Below are positions 18,592-28,632 of a DNA stretch of 64,000 bases, piece after piece (the stretch's first letter is position 1; every line of letters starts with the position of its first letter). The notes under the pieces are model-generated. The model worked only from the letters and a program-made list of their open reading frames with translations. It did no database searches and was not told the DNA's origin. Source of the DNA: Chryseobacterium sp. Bi04 (GTDB lineage Bacteria; Bacteroidota; Bacteroidia; Flavobacteriales; Weeksellaceae); NCBI RefSeq assembly GCF_918698085.1, contig NZ_CAKKLP010000010.1, forward strand, positions 1 through 64,000, given 5' to 3'. The position numbers and the translations under genes were made by a program.

Positions 18592-21443
18592 GTTTTCTTT
18601 CTAAAATATTCGTTATTTTATGCTTTTGCTCACAGTTTCTGCATTCTCAATCTAAGGAGATCCAATTCCTGAGCGGGACAGATTCTGAGCATACGAAAGA
18701 ATGGGACTTTTGGATAACCGGTGGAAGGAAATCAGGAAGCTGGGATAAAATTCAGGTTCCGTCACAATGGGAACAGCAGGGGTTTGGTTCCTACAACTAC
18801 GGACGAGATTACGTTACCTACGGAAAGAATTTTAAATTTAATGATGAAGTAGGACTTTACAAACACAAATTTTCAGTTCTACATTCCTGGAAAGGAAAAT
18901 CGGTCAATATTGTTTTTGAAGGTTCAATGACTGATACCGAAGTGAAAATCAACGGAAAATTAGCCGGAAAAATTCATCAGGGTGCTTTTTACGAATTTAA
19001 ATATGATATTTCAGACAAATTAATCTTTGGAAAAGAAAATATTCTTGAAGTCAAAGTTTCTAAAATGTCTGCAGATAAATCTGTAAACAGTGCAGAACGT
19101 CTTGCCGATTACTGGGTTTTGGGAGGAATTTTCAGGCCTGTTTACCTCGAGGCCAATTCAAAAGAAAATATTTCATGGACAGCCATTGATGCCAAAGCAG
19201 ACGGCAGTTTTCGTTCAAATATTTATTTAAAAGGAATCCAATCGGTCAACAATTTAAATGTAAAAATTTTTGATGTTAAAAATATTCTCGTTGGGGAATC
19301 TCAAATTGTCATTCGAAAAGGAGATACTTTAAAACAGATTCAATTTTCGGTTAAAAATCCAAAACTCTGGACAGCTGAAACGCCCAATTTATACAAAGCT
19401 AAATTCAGTTTAAATAAAAACAGAAAAAACATCTTCCAAAGCGAAGAAAAATTCGGCTTCCGAACGATTGAAATCCGAAAAGGCGATGGAATTTACATCA
19501 ACGGTACCAAAATCAAAATGAAAGGGATCAACCGTCACGTCTGGTGGCCGGAAACGGGTCGTTCTGTTAACAAAAACATTGATTTGATGGACGTTCAGCT
19601 CATCAAAGAAATGAATATGAATGCTGTTCGCTGTGCTCATTATCCACCCAATAAATCGTTCCTTCAGATTTGTGATTCGTTGGGTTTATATGTTTTGGAT
19701 GAACTGGCGGGCTGGCAAAAAAAATACAGCACCGAAGTAGGTAAAAAGATCGTCAGAGAGATGGTTACAAGAGATGCCAATCGTCCTTCCATTATTTTCT
19801 GGAGCAACGGAAATGAGGGCGGACATAATTTTAATTTGGATGAAGAATATGCAAAATACGATTTGTCAAACCGTTCCGTAATTCACGCACATCACAAGCC
19901 AGGAAATGCTTTCAACGGTATAGACTGCAATCATTATGAAGATTATTACAGCACCAAAAAAATACTTGAAGGCGAAAATATTTATATGCCGACCGAATTT
20001 CTACACGCCCAAAATGATGGCGGTGGCGGAACTTCTTTGGCCGATTACTGGGAACTTCACTGGAATTCCAAAAAAGGCGCAGGAGGTTTTCTTTGGGCAT
20101 TTGCAGATGAAGGTTTGGTGAGAACCGATTTCAATAATCAGATTGATGTGAATGCCATTAATGCTCCGGATGGAGTTGTGGGTCCGCATCGTGAAAAAGA
20201 AGGAAGTTTTTATGCGATTCGGGAAATTTATAGTCCGGTAAAAATTAATCTTAAAACGATTTCAAATGATTTTAACGGAATTATTCCTGTAGAAAACCGA
20301 TATCATTTCACCAATTTAAATGAATGTCATTTTGAATGGAAATTGGTTAAATTTAAAACTCCATTTTCTTCAGAATCTGGTTTTGATGTGATTCAAAAAA
20401 GAAATGCAGAGCCCCCGAATATTAAACCAACTGAAAAAGGAAATATTATTTTAAATCTTCCAAATAACTGGAAAGAAAATGAAGGTTTATTGCTGACTGC
20501 AACAGACACTTTCGGAAAAGAAATTTATACATGGACTTGGAAAATTTCGTCTAATGATGAAATTTCAAAACATTTCTCGGAATCTTTAATCAAAGAATTT
20601 CCGGTTTCAGTTGTAGAAAATGATTCTTTATTTATTTTAAAATCGGACGAAAAAGAATTTTCAATCGGTAAAAAAGATGGATTATTAAAGTCAGTCATTT
20701 TAGATAAAAAAGGCAAAAAAATGACCTTCCGAAACGGACCGGTTTTCGTGAGTGAAAAATCAGAATTATCTTCGATAAAATCTTTTGTAGAAGGGAAAAA
20801 TCAAATTGTTGAAGTTTTGTACAGAGACGGAAAAAAAGCGGTTTGGAAACTTAATCCGAATGGAATTTTAGAACTAAATTATGAATATTCTCTTTCAGGA
20901 GAATATGCTTTTTCAGGGGTAAGTTTTGATTACCCTGAAAATTATGTCATCAGCGCAAAATGGCTGGGTAAAGGTCCATATCACGTTTGGAAAAACAGGA
21001 CTCAGGGACAGACTCATAATGTTTGGCAGAATTTGAAGAACTCAACGCGAACTGGTTTTTTACCGTGGATTTATCCTGAATTTAAAGGGTATTTTGACGA
21101 TATTTCGTGGCTGCAGTTAGATACTGCGGAAGGAAAAATCACTATCGGAACAAAAGAAGAAAAAATGTTTGTCAGACTTTTTGATTTTTATGGAATTTAC
21201 GGAGCAGAAGGTTATCCGAAATTGCCAACAGGAAACATTTCATTTTTGGATGCAATTCCGCCGTTGGGAACTGTTTTGGCGTTTAATATTAATGATAAAA
21301 CCGAAACTTTAGGACCGGAAAGTGAATTGAATCATCTCCATGGAACTTTTAAAAGGACATTGTATTTCTATTTCGGCTTACCGAATTTGGGTGATGAAAA
21401 TAAACAATTTACAATGCCGAAAGAAAACATTTTAACGGATTAA
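18588..21443 (+). CDS. GH2 beta-galactosidase-type enzyme
   Basis: A secreted 951-aa family 2 glycoside hydrolase, probably removing beta-linked galactose from RG-I side chains or a related beta-linkage. The order is signal peptide (1-20), jelly-roll sugar-binding domain (about 25-190), Ig-like domain (about 195-295), TIM barrel (about 297-565), and C-terminal beta domains including a Bgal_small-type region (about 690-945). The acid/base is E410 in WSNGNEGG and the likely nucleophile is E470 in MPTEFLHA. It starts inside the GH28 stop with a 4-nt ATGA overlap, so translation is coupled. Exact linkage and sugar cannot be read from the sequence. Confidence 0.9.
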   Translation: MSFLSKIFVILCFCSQFLHSQSKEIQFLSGTDSEHTKEWDFWITGGRKSGSWDKIQVPSQWEQQGFGSYNYGRDYVTYGKNFKFNDEVGLYKHKFSVLHSWKGKSVNIVFEGSMTDTEVKINGKLAGKIHQGAFYEFKYDISDKLIFGKENILEVKVSKMSADKSVNSAERLADYWVLGGIFRPVYLEANSKENISWTAIDAKADGSFRSNIYLKGIQSVNNLNVKIFDVKNILVGESQIVIRKGDTLKQIQFSVKNPKLWTAETPNLYKAKFSLNKNRKNIFQSEEKFGFRTIEIRKGDGIYINGTKIKMKGINRHVWWPETGRSVNKNIDLMDVQLIKEMNMNAVRCAHYPPNKSFLQICDSLGLYVLDELAGWQKKYSTEVGKKIVREMVTRDANRPSIIFWSNGNEGGHNFNLDEEYAKYDLSNRSVIHAHHKPGNAFNGIDCNHYEDYYSTKKILEGENIYMPTEFLHAQNDGGGGTSLADYWELHWNSKKGAGGFLWAFADEGLVRTDFNNQIDVNAINAPDGVVGPHREKEGSFYAIREIYSPVKINLKTISNDFNGIIPVENRYHFTNLNECHFEWKLVKFKTPFSSESGFDVIQKRNAEPPNIKPTEKGNIILNLPNNWKENEGLLLTATDTFGKEIYTWTWKISSNDEISKHFSESLIKEFPVSVVENDSLFILKSDEKEFSIGKKDGLLKSVILDKKGKKMTFRNGPVFVSEKSELSSIKSFVEGKNQIVEVLYRDGKKAVWKLNPNGILELNYEYSLSGEYAFSGVSFDYPENYVISAKWLGKGPYHVWKNRTQGQTHNVWQNLKNSTRTGFLPWIYPEFKGYFDDISWLQLDTAEGKITIGTKEEKMFVRLFDFYGIYGAEGYPKLPTGNISFLDAIPPLGTVLAFNINDKTETLGPESELNHLHGTFKRTLYFYFGLPNLGDENKQFTMPKENILTD

Positions 21444-21445
21444 AG

Positions 21446-22768
21446 ATGAAAAACTGGATAAAAATTTTAACGCTTTTTTTAGGTTCGTTTTTGTTTGCGC
21501 AACAAATCTCTTTCAAATTTGATTTTGGAGGAAGCAGAACCGAGAATGGTTTTATTCCTGTTACTTCAACTTCAAAGTTTGACAAGAAAACAGGGTACGG
21601 ATTTATGGATATTTCCAACTTAAAATCTATTGACAGAAGAGGAAATGCTTTGACGGGAGATTATATCACCAGCGATAAACCTTTCTATTTTTCTGTGGCA
21701 ATTCCGGAAGGAAATTATGATATTAAGTTAAGTCTAGGCGATTCTAAAGGAACTTCTGAAACAACAGTTCGTGTCGAAAACCGCCGTCTGATGCTGAATG
21801 AAATCAAAACAAAACAAGACGAAATCGTTGAGAAACGCATCACGGTACACGTAAAAGACAGCATCATCAGAAATCAGGACGGAACTCAAATCGGGATTGT
21901 AAAATTAAAACCAAGAGAAAGAAAATACCTGCATTGGGACAACTTGCTGACGATTGAATTTAATGGTAAAGCTCCCGGAGTTTCTTCAATAATCATTCAG
22001 CCGAATAAAAGCGCCAAAACAATCTACCTGACCGGAGATTCTACGGTAGTAGATGCGCAGTATGAACCTTGGGCATCGTGGGGACAAATGTTGCCGTATT
22101 TTTTTGTTCCGAACGAAGTTGTAATTGCCAATTACGCCGAAAGCGGGGAAACGCTGAAAGCCTTTGAAGACCGCCATAGAATCGATAAAATATGGAATAA
22201 AATCAGACCTGGAGATTATCTGTTTATCCAATTTGGACATAATGACCAGAAGTCAGGGAACAGCATCAAATCCGGTTACAGGAAAAGGTTGAAAGAATGG
22301 ATTTTAAAAGCCAAAGAACTGGAAGCAACTCCTGTTTTAATTACTTCCATGAATCGTCGTGTTTTTGATGAGAACAATAAAATCGTCAACACATTGGATG
22401 ATTTTCCTGATGCGATGCGGGAGATTGCAAAAGAAGAAAATATCTTCTTAATTGATTTAAATGTGATGAGTAAAGCCCTGTTTGAAGCCATGGGACCGGG
22501 AAATTCTAAAAAGGCATTTGTCTATTATCCTGCAAATTCTTATCCCAATCAACCGGATGCTTTGGCAGATGACACTCATTTTAATACGTATGGTGCTTAT
22601 GAATTGGCGAAATGTGTCGTTAAAAGTATTGTTGATCAAAAGCTGCCTTTGAGTCAATTTATTTCAAAAAATTATAAAGGTTTTGATTTAAATAAACCTG
22701 ATCCTGTTGGAAAATTCCATTGGACGGAAAGTATCTTTATGGAAGCTTTAAAACCGGATGGGAATTAA
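21446..22768 (+). CDS. Rhamnogalacturonan acetylesterase (CE12-type SGNH hydrolase)
   Basis: Removes O-acetyl groups from RG-I so that lyases and hydrolases can act. It has 440 aa. A signal peptide (1-18, ending LFAQ) and an N-terminal beta-sandwich domain (about 20-185) precede the SGNH domain. Block I is GDST with S199, block II has G234 (ESGETL), block III is GHND with N266, and block V is D375-D-T-H378. It begins 2 nt after the GH2 stop. Family 12 esterases match this GDST/GHND/DDTHF pattern well. Confidence 0.92.
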   Translation: MKNWIKILTLFLGSFLFAQQISFKFDFGGSRTENGFIPVTSTSKFDKKTGYGFMDISNLKSIDRRGNALTGDYITSDKPFYFSVAIPEGNYDIKLSLGDSKGTSETTVRVENRRLMLNEIKTKQDEIVEKRITVHVKDSIIRNQDGTQIGIVKLKPRERKYLHWDNLLTIEFNGKAPGVSSIIIQPNKSAKTIYLTGDSTVVDAQYEPWASWGQMLPYFFVPNEVVIANYAESGETLKAFEDRHRIDKIWNKIRPGDYLFIQFGHNDQKSGNSIKSGYRKRLKEWILKAKELEATPVLITSMNRRVFDENNKIVNTLDDFPDAMREIAKEENIFLIDLNVMSKALFEAMGPGNSKKAFVYYPANSYPNQPDALADDTHFNTYGAYELAKCVVKSIVDQKLPLSQFISKNYKGFDLNKPDPVGKFHWTESIFMEALKPDGN

Positions 22769-22831
22769 TTAAAAATCTATGATTTTTAAAACTAATGTGT
22801 TCTTCTCAAAAGCAGAATCACATACTTAAAG

Positions 22832-22865
22832 TAACTAAAGTGTTTAAAATCTTTTGTGACTAAAT
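22832..22865. repeat. Short intergenic repeat, family D
   Basis: TAACTAAAGTGTTTAAAATC followed by TTTTGTGACTAAA, a variant of 3509-3552, again within 20 nt of a start codon. Confidence 0.5.
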
Positions 22866-22878
22866 TTAAAAGTTAAAA

Positions 22879-25662
22879 ATGAAAATTAAAATTAAAAATA
22901 TAGTCAGTCTTAGTCTCATCTGTTTTGTGTTCGGAAATCTTTCCGCACAAAATCCGTGGCCAAAACCCACGGAGACTGTAAAACCATGGACACGCTGGTG
23001 GTGGATGGGAAATGCAGTTGATGAAAAAGGATTAGATAAACAACTGACAACACTTAATCAAGCGGGTTTTGGAGGGGTAGAAATCGTCCCGATTTATGGA
23101 GCAAAAGGCTTTGAAAATCAGTATATCAATTATCTTTCTCCGGAGTGGATGAAAATGCTTCAGTTCACTACAAACAAAGCAAAAAGCCTGAACATGGGCG
23201 TCGATATGTCGGTCGGAACAGGTTGGCCAATTGGCGGACCGCAAGTTAACGAACAGGATGCGGCCACAAAAATGATTGTTCAGAAGTACATGATTTCATC
23301 GGGTGAAAAATTTGCAGAAAAAATCATTTTGAAAGATGAAAAAAAGAAGAATTTAAAAACTATAAAACTGGATATTGTAACGGCTTACAATGAAAAAAAT
23401 GAACCGGTGGTTTTAACAGATAAAGTTAATGCTGATGGGGCTTTAAATTGGAAACCAACGTCAGGAAAATGGATAATCTACGCAGTTTTCGCTAGTAAAA
23501 CTTTGCAAAAAGTAAAACGTGCTGCTCCGGGTGGAGAAGGCTATACGTTGGACCATTTTTCACCGGCGGCAACCAAAGATTATCTGAAAACTTTCGATAA
23601 AGCTTTTGGAAATTCAAACTACGGAATCCGTTCTTTTTTCAATGACAGTTATGAGGTTTACAACGCAGATTGGACGCCGGATTTTTTAAATGAATTCAAG
23701 AAGAGAAGAGGATACAATCTAAGTCCGTACATTAAATATTTGGTCAGCAATGAGGAGAATGAAATTGCAGGACGGGTAAAATCAGATTACAGAGAAACGC
23801 TGAGTGAATTGATTTTAAACAATTTTACCAAAGATTTCACCCATTGGGCGCATTCAAAAAACTCAAAAAATACTAATCAGGCGCACGGTTCGCCGGGAAA
23901 TTTGCTGGATTTGTATGCAGCAGTTGATATTCCTGAATCTGAAACTTTCGGAAGTTCAATTTTTGGAATCCCTGGATTAAAAAGAGATACTGCGGATATT
24001 CAGAAATCAGATATGCCGGATTTTAATATGTTGAAATTTGCTTCTTCGGCAGCGAATGTGACAGGGAAAAAGTTAACTTCAAACGAAACTTTTACATGGC
24101 TGACAGAACATTTCAAAACCTCCTGGTCACGGACAAAACCAGAAGTGGAACAAGTGTTTTTATCGGGAATTAATCATGTTTTTTACCATGGTACAACGTA
24201 TACACCGGCGGATGTTCCGTTTCCGGGATGGCTGTTTTATGCTTCGGTAAATTTTGTTCCTGAAAACAGTTTGTGGCCCCATTTGAAGGGTTTAAATTCT
24301 TATATCGAACGTACGCAATCTGTTTTGCAGAGCGGAAAATCGGATAACGAATTGCTGATGTACTGGCCTATTTACGACCAATGGGCCAATCCGAAAGGGA
24401 AGGATGTGACATTCAAAGTTCATAATGTTGAAAAATGGTTACAGCCCACTCCGATGTATGAAAATCTGAATAAACTCAGTAAAATGGGGTATTCCTTAGA
24501 TATGATTTCGGACAAAATGATTGGCGAATCGAAGCCTGAAAACCAGAAGATTCAGGTGTCGGAAGATGGTTCTACGTATCAGGTTTTGATTATTCCCGAA
24601 TTAACTTATCTGCCCGAATCTACTTTAAAAAATATTTTGGATTTAACTCAAAACGGAGCTTCAATAATTTTTCAAAATGAGCCGAAAGATATTCCCGGAA
24701 ATTTTGAAGTGGAGAAAAGAAGAACGCAATTAAAATCTTTATGGAACCAAATCCAGTTTCAAAACCAGGCTGTAAATTTGAAAACGGCGAGCTTTGGAAA
24801 GGGTAAAATCATTTTAAGTTCGGATATTGCGAAAGCGTTGGAATATTTAAAAATAGAAAGAGAAAAACTGACTGACACCGGATTGAAATTCGTGAGAAGA
24901 CAGTTTGACGGCGGAAAATATTATTACATCGTGAATCACACTTCAAAGGAAATTAATCAAAATATTCCTTTAAATTTTGTCGGAAAACAAGTTGTCCTAA
25001 TGAATCCTGAAAACGGAGATTTTGGACTTGCTGAAATTCAAAATAATTCGGTTAGAGTACAACTGAAATCGGGAGAATCTTTAATTATAAAAGCTTCTGA
25101 AAACATAAACAGTTCAATTTCAAAATGGAAATATGTTGAAAAGACAGATTTTCCTATCAATTTAAATCAAAACTGGCAATTAACTTTCAAAGAAGGCGGT
25201 CCCGAACTTCCAAAATTAAGAAAATTAAAGAAATTGGAACCCTGGACCAATTTCTCAGAAGATCCTGCAACACAAAGCTTTTCAGGGACTGGTGTTTATA
25301 TAACAACTTTAAACTTGAAGAAAAAAAATGCAGACGATTATCTGTTGAAATTTGATAAACTGTATGAAAGTGCAAAAGTAATTGTCAACGGTCAGGAAGC
25401 GGGAATTGTCTGGAGCATTCCTTTTGAAATCAACATTGGAAAATACCTTAAAAAAGGAAAAAATACCATTCAGATTGAAGTTTGTAGTTTAATGGCGAAC
25501 AGAATCCGTTATATGGATCAAAATAAAATTCAGTGGCGTAATTACCACGAAATCAATTTTGTGAATATCAACTATAAGCCTTTTGATGCATCTAACTGGA
25601 AAGTGCAGCCTTCCGGTCTGGATGGCGAAATTAAATTGATTCCAATACATTATTCAAAATAA
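22879..25662 (+). CDS. Alpha-L-rhamnosidase, GH106-type
   Basis: A secreted 927-aa protein, probably releasing terminal rhamnose from RG-I oligosaccharides. It has a signal peptide (1-24, NLSAQ). The N-terminal catalytic region opens with TRWWWMGNAVDEKGLDKQL and GFGGVEIVPIYG, characteristic of the GH106 rhamnosidase group. A C-terminal beta-sandwich sugar-binding-like domain (about 790-927) has GVYITTLNL and FDKLYESAKVIVNGQEAG. It is shorter than well-studied GH106 enzymes (about 1,100 aa). The next gene starts 11 nt after the stop. I did not assign catalytic glutamates. Confidence 0.85.
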   Translation: MKIKIKNIVSLSLICFVFGNLSAQNPWPKPTETVKPWTRWWWMGNAVDEKGLDKQLTTLNQAGFGGVEIVPIYGAKGFENQYINYLSPEWMKMLQFTTNKAKSLNMGVDMSVGTGWPIGGPQVNEQDAATKMIVQKYMISSGEKFAEKIILKDEKKKNLKTIKLDIVTAYNEKNEPVVLTDKVNADGALNWKPTSGKWIIYAVFASKTLQKVKRAAPGGEGYTLDHFSPAATKDYLKTFDKAFGNSNYGIRSFFNDSYEVYNADWTPDFLNEFKKRRGYNLSPYIKYLVSNEENEIAGRVKSDYRETLSELILNNFTKDFTHWAHSKNSKNTNQAHGSPGNLLDLYAAVDIPESETFGSSIFGIPGLKRDTADIQKSDMPDFNMLKFASSAANVTGKKLTSNETFTWLTEHFKTSWSRTKPEVEQVFLSGINHVFYHGTTYTPADVPFPGWLFYASVNFVPENSLWPHLKGLNSYIERTQSVLQSGKSDNELLMYWPIYDQWANPKGKDVTFKVHNVEKWLQPTPMYENLNKLSKMGYSLDMISDKMIGESKPENQKIQVSEDGSTYQVLIIPELTYLPESTLKNILDLTQNGASIIFQNEPKDIPGNFEVEKRRTQLKSLWNQIQFQNQAVNLKTASFGKGKIILSSDIAKALEYLKIEREKLTDTGLKFVRRQFDGGKYYYIVNHTSKEINQNIPLNFVGKQVVLMNPENGDFGLAEIQNNSVRVQLKSGESLIIKASENINSSISKWKYVEKTDFPINLNQNWQLTFKEGGPELPKLRKLKKLEPWTNFSEDPATQSFSGTGVYITTLNLKKKNADDYLLKFDKLYESAKVIVNGQEAGIVWSIPFEINIGKYLKKGKNTIQIEVCSLMANRIRYMDQNKIQWRNYHEINFVNINYKPFDASNWKVQPSGLDGEIKLIPIHYSK

Positions 25663-25673
25663 AATTAAAAGAA

Positions 25674-26477
25674 ATGAATAACAAAATAGTAAAAACATTC
25701 GCATTAGGAACTTTGCTGACATTCAGCTTTTCTAATGCTCAGCAGAAACCAAAAGTCGTTTTAGACAATTTTTTCAACAACGAAAAAAAGGAAAATAAAG
25801 AAACCAAAGTCCTGGAATCCTGGCATTATACATGGAATGACACCAGCAACGGCGGGTTTTCTTTGTTGGGAGAAATTTTCACAAAACAAGGCGCAGAAAT
25901 CAGTATGCTGACAACTGCTCCGACCAAAAAAGATTTGAAAAATGCCGGTATTTATATCATTGTCGATGCGGATACTGACAAAGAAGCTTACGGTGGAAAG
26001 GCAAATCTGATTGATGCAGCAAGCATCAAAAATTTGGTGGAATGGGTGAACAATGGTGGTGTTTTGGTTTTAATGAGCAACGACAGTGGTAATTCTGAAT
26101 TTGAACATTTCAACAAACTGGCGGGAGAATTTGGAATTCATTTCAACGATGACAGTTACAACCGTGTTCAGAAAAGAGAATTCGAGCAGGGAAAAGTGAT
26201 GGTTCCGGCAGGAAATGAAGTTTTTTCTGAGCAGAAATTATATATGAAAGAAGTGGCGACGATTTCAGTGAAAAGTCCGGCGAAAGAATTGCTGTCTGCG
26301 GAAGGCAAAAACATCGCCGCCATCGCAAAAATTGGCAAAGGAACTGTCTTTGCATTGGGCGATCCGTGGTGTTATAATGAATACATTGACGGCAAAAAAC
26401 TACCCGCAGATTTTACCAATTATCAGGGAACTGAGGAGTGGGTGAAGTGGTTATTGAGGCAAACTTCTAAAAAATAA
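25674..26477 (+). CDS. Secreted GATase-like / DUF4350-type accessory protein
   Basis: A 267-aa protein with a signal peptide (1-22, FSNAQ). The body looks like a class I glutamine-amidotransferase-like alpha/beta domain: GIYIIVDADTD, then SIKNLVEWVNNGGVLVLMSND, then KIGKGTVFALGDPWCYNEYID. No catalytic Cys-His pair is evident, so it is more likely a binding or scaffold module. As I recall, similar modules are fused to GH88/GH105 hydrolases in some Bacteroidota; here it stands alone, 2.3 kb before the GH105 gene. It is tightly linked to the rhamnosidase gene (11 nt). The function is unknown. Confidence 0.65.
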   Translation: MNNKIVKTFALGTLLTFSFSNAQQKPKVVLDNFFNNEKKENKETKVLESWHYTWNDTSNGGFSLLGEIFTKQGAEISMLTTAPTKKDLKNAGIYIIVDADTDKEAYGGKANLIDAASIKNLVEWVNNGGVLVLMSNDSGNSEFEHFNKLAGEFGIHFNDDSYNRVQKREFEQGKVMVPAGNEVFSEQKLYMKEVATISVKSPAKELLSAEGKNIAAIAKIGKGTVFALGDPWCYNEYIDGKKLPADFTNYQGTEEWVKWLLRQTSKK

Positions 26478-26482
26478 AGATA

Positions 26483-26498
26483 TTGCGCAATCGATTGA
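26483..26498. promoter_or_regulatory. LacI-type operator upstream of PL11
   Basis: TTGCGCAATCGATTGA shares the GCAATCGATTG core. It lies just after the stop of the accessory gene and about 235 bp before the PL11 ATG, with a repeat-rich stretch between. It may act on an internal promoter for PL11-GH105. Confidence 0.78.
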
Positions 26499-26615
26499 AA
26501 TTTATTAATGTAAATTATTTGGACAGCTTAATCCGCCCTCACTTCCCTTTTTTGTTCGTCGTTATCCTCGCAAAAAGAACTCCACCCCAGTTCGCTGCAA
26601 GCGATTCAACGTAAC

Positions 26616-26648
26616 ATCCTTGTCAAGGTTCTAAACCTTGACAAGGAT
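26616..26648. repeat. Perfect 33-bp hairpin
   Basis: ATCCTTGTCAAGGTT, loop CTA, then AACCTTGACAAGGAT: 15-bp perfect arms (26616-26630 and 26634-26648). Each arm itself contains CCTTG/CAAGG. It has no T-run, so it is not a typical terminator. It lies between the operator at 26483 and PL11. Confidence 0.85.
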
Positions 26649-26653
26649 AAAAT

Positions 26654-26722
26654 TCAATAGGAACAGGCTGAAGCCGTTTACGAATAATGAAAATATAGAT
26701 TGGCTTTAGCCGAAACTTACAA
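26654..26722. repeat. Intergenic hairpin repeat, family B
   Basis: Contains ATAGGAACAGGCTGAAGCCG and AGATTGGCTTTAGCCGAAAC, ending about 12 bp before the PL11 start. This would place the repeat in the 5' untranslated region. Confidence 0.65.
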
Positions 26723-26733
26723 AGCAAAGATTT

Positions 26734-28608
26734 ATGAAAATCAAATATATACTTATCACATCTGCCATTTTTCTATCGCAGCTATTTTCTGCACAGAGAC
26801 AAATGGAATACCTCAAACGAGGAATTGTTGCCATTCCTGTAGAATCAGGGGTTTTCGTGAGTTGGCGTCTGCTAGGAACAGAGGAGCAAAATACCCATTT
26901 TGATTTGTATCGGACTGAAAATAATTCAACTATAAAACTGAATGAAAAACTCCTTTTAAACGGAACTAATTTCTTAGATAAAACTGCTGATAAAGCGAAG
27001 AATTATACCTATTTCGTTAAGTCAAATACTCAGGATAAATCAGTTGACAATGATTCTGCAAAATATGTAGCCAATCAAAAACCTTATTTTTCCATTCCCT
27101 TAAAAACACCACAAGGTTATACCCCGAATGATGCTTCTGTGGCAGATTTGGATGGTGATGGTGAATATGAAATCATTCTGCATCAAACCGGAAGGTCAAA
27201 AGACAACAGTCAGAAAGGTATTACTGATCCACCCATCATCCAGGCTTACAAAATGAATGGTACATTTTTATGGGAAATCAATCTGGGAAAAAATATCAGA
27301 GAAGGAGCGCATTATACACAGTTTTTGGTATACGATCTCGATCAGGACGGTAAAGCCGAAATTGTAATGAAAACCGCCGACGGAAGCAAAGACAGCAAAG
27401 GAAAATTTATAGGAGACCCGACAAAAAATTACGTCAATGAAAATGGAATGATCCTTTCCGGACCGGAGTTCCTGACTGTTTTTAATGGTGAAACCGGCGA
27501 AGAAATTCATACCGTGAATTATGAAGTTCCAAGATTTGCAGGGAGTCTGAATCCAACCGACGAGCAAATGACCGAAACCTGGGGTGATGCAAAAGGCAAC
27601 AGAATAGACCGGTTTTTGGGAGCTGTTGCTTACCTGGACGGTAAAACTCCAAGTGTAATTATGTCGAGGGGATATTACACCAGAACGGCAATCGCGGCAT
27701 GGGATTATAAAGATAAAAAACTCAGTTTGCGATGGCTTTTTGATACCGAAAGTTCAGAAGAAAATAAAAAATACCGCGGACAGGGAAATCATAACCTGAG
27801 TATTGCAGATGTTGATAATGACGGAAAAGATGAAATTATCTTCGGTGCCATGACGGTTGATGATAATGGGAAAGTGCTGAACAGTACAGGTTTTGGCCAT
27901 GGTGATGCGCTGCACGTTGGAGATTTAGACCCATCTAATCCCGGATTGGAAATTTTTGATATTCAGGAAAGATTTGATGATGCAGGTGCACATTTCAGAG
28001 ATGGAGCTACCGGGAAAGTTTTATGGAAATTACCATCTTTAATTTATAGTAAACAAGGCAAATTTCAGGGACCGGGACGAGGATTATCTTTAAATATAGA
28101 CCCAAGGTATGAAGGTTCAGAATGTTGGGCTGCAGGAGCTGGAGTTAAAGGGCTTTACGATGCGAAAGGAAAAAAAATCAGTGAAAAAAATCCGTCAGTT
28201 AATATGGGGATTTATTGGGATGGAGATTTTTTAAGCGAAATTCTAGACGGGACCTCCGTATCAAAATGGGATTGGAATAAAGAAAAATCGGATTTGATTT
28301 TTGATGCTAAAGATTTTCAGTGTGAATCCAATAACGGGACCAAGAAAAACCCTTCTTTGGTCGCCGATTTATTCGGGGATTGGCGGGAAGAAGTGATGTA
28401 CAGAACCTCAGATAATAAGGAACTTCGGATTTTCAGTTCGACAATTCCGACGAAGCACCGTTTGTACACGTTGATGCATAATCCACAATACCGTTTGAGC
28501 ATCGTCTGGCAAAATGTAGGGTACAATCAGCCTCCCCATACCGATTATTATTTGGATGAATCTGTTTCAAAGGTTCCTGCGCCAAATATTTATACCGTTA
28601 AACCTTAA
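26734..28608 (+). CDS. Rhamnogalacturonan lyase, PL11
   Basis: Cleaves the RG-I backbone between rhamnose and galacturonate by beta-elimination, leaving unsaturated galacturonate at the non-reducing end. It has 624 aa and a signal peptide (1-20, LFSAQ). The N-terminal RGIVAIPVESGVFVSWRLLG is typical of PL11. It is followed by a beta-propeller with calcium-binding DxDxDG loops at about 138 (DLDGDGEYE), 204 (DLDQDGKAE) and 358 (DVDNDGKDE). The C-terminus NPQYRLSIVWQNVGYNQPPH is also conserved. The unsaturated product suits the GH105 enzyme downstream and KduI/KduD. A LacI-type operator lies upstream. Confidence 0.95.
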   Translation: MKIKYILITSAIFLSQLFSAQRQMEYLKRGIVAIPVESGVFVSWRLLGTEEQNTHFDLYRTENNSTIKLNEKLLLNGTNFLDKTADKAKNYTYFVKSNTQDKSVDNDSAKYVANQKPYFSIPLKTPQGYTPNDASVADLDGDGEYEIILHQTGRSKDNSQKGITDPPIIQAYKMNGTFLWEINLGKNIREGAHYTQFLVYDLDQDGKAEIVMKTADGSKDSKGKFIGDPTKNYVNENGMILSGPEFLTVFNGETGEEIHTVNYEVPRFAGSLNPTDEQMTETWGDAKGNRIDRFLGAVAYLDGKTPSVIMSRGYYTRTAIAAWDYKDKKLSLRWLFDTESSEENKKYRGQGNHNLSIADVDNDGKDEIIFGAMTVDDNGKVLNSTGFGHGDALHVGDLDPSNPGLEIFDIQERFDDAGAHFRDGATGKVLWKLPSLIYSKQGKFQGPGRGLSLNIDPRYEGSECWAAGAGVKGLYDAKGKKISEKNPSVNMGIYWDGDFLSEILDGTSVSKWDWNKEKSDLIFDAKDFQCESNNGTKKNPSLVADLFGDWREEVMYRTSDNKELRIFSSTIPTKHRLYTLMHNPQYRLSIVWQNVGYNQPPHTDYYLDESVSKVPAPNIYTVKP

Positions 28609-28632
28609 TATTTATAGAATTTAAATTTATTT

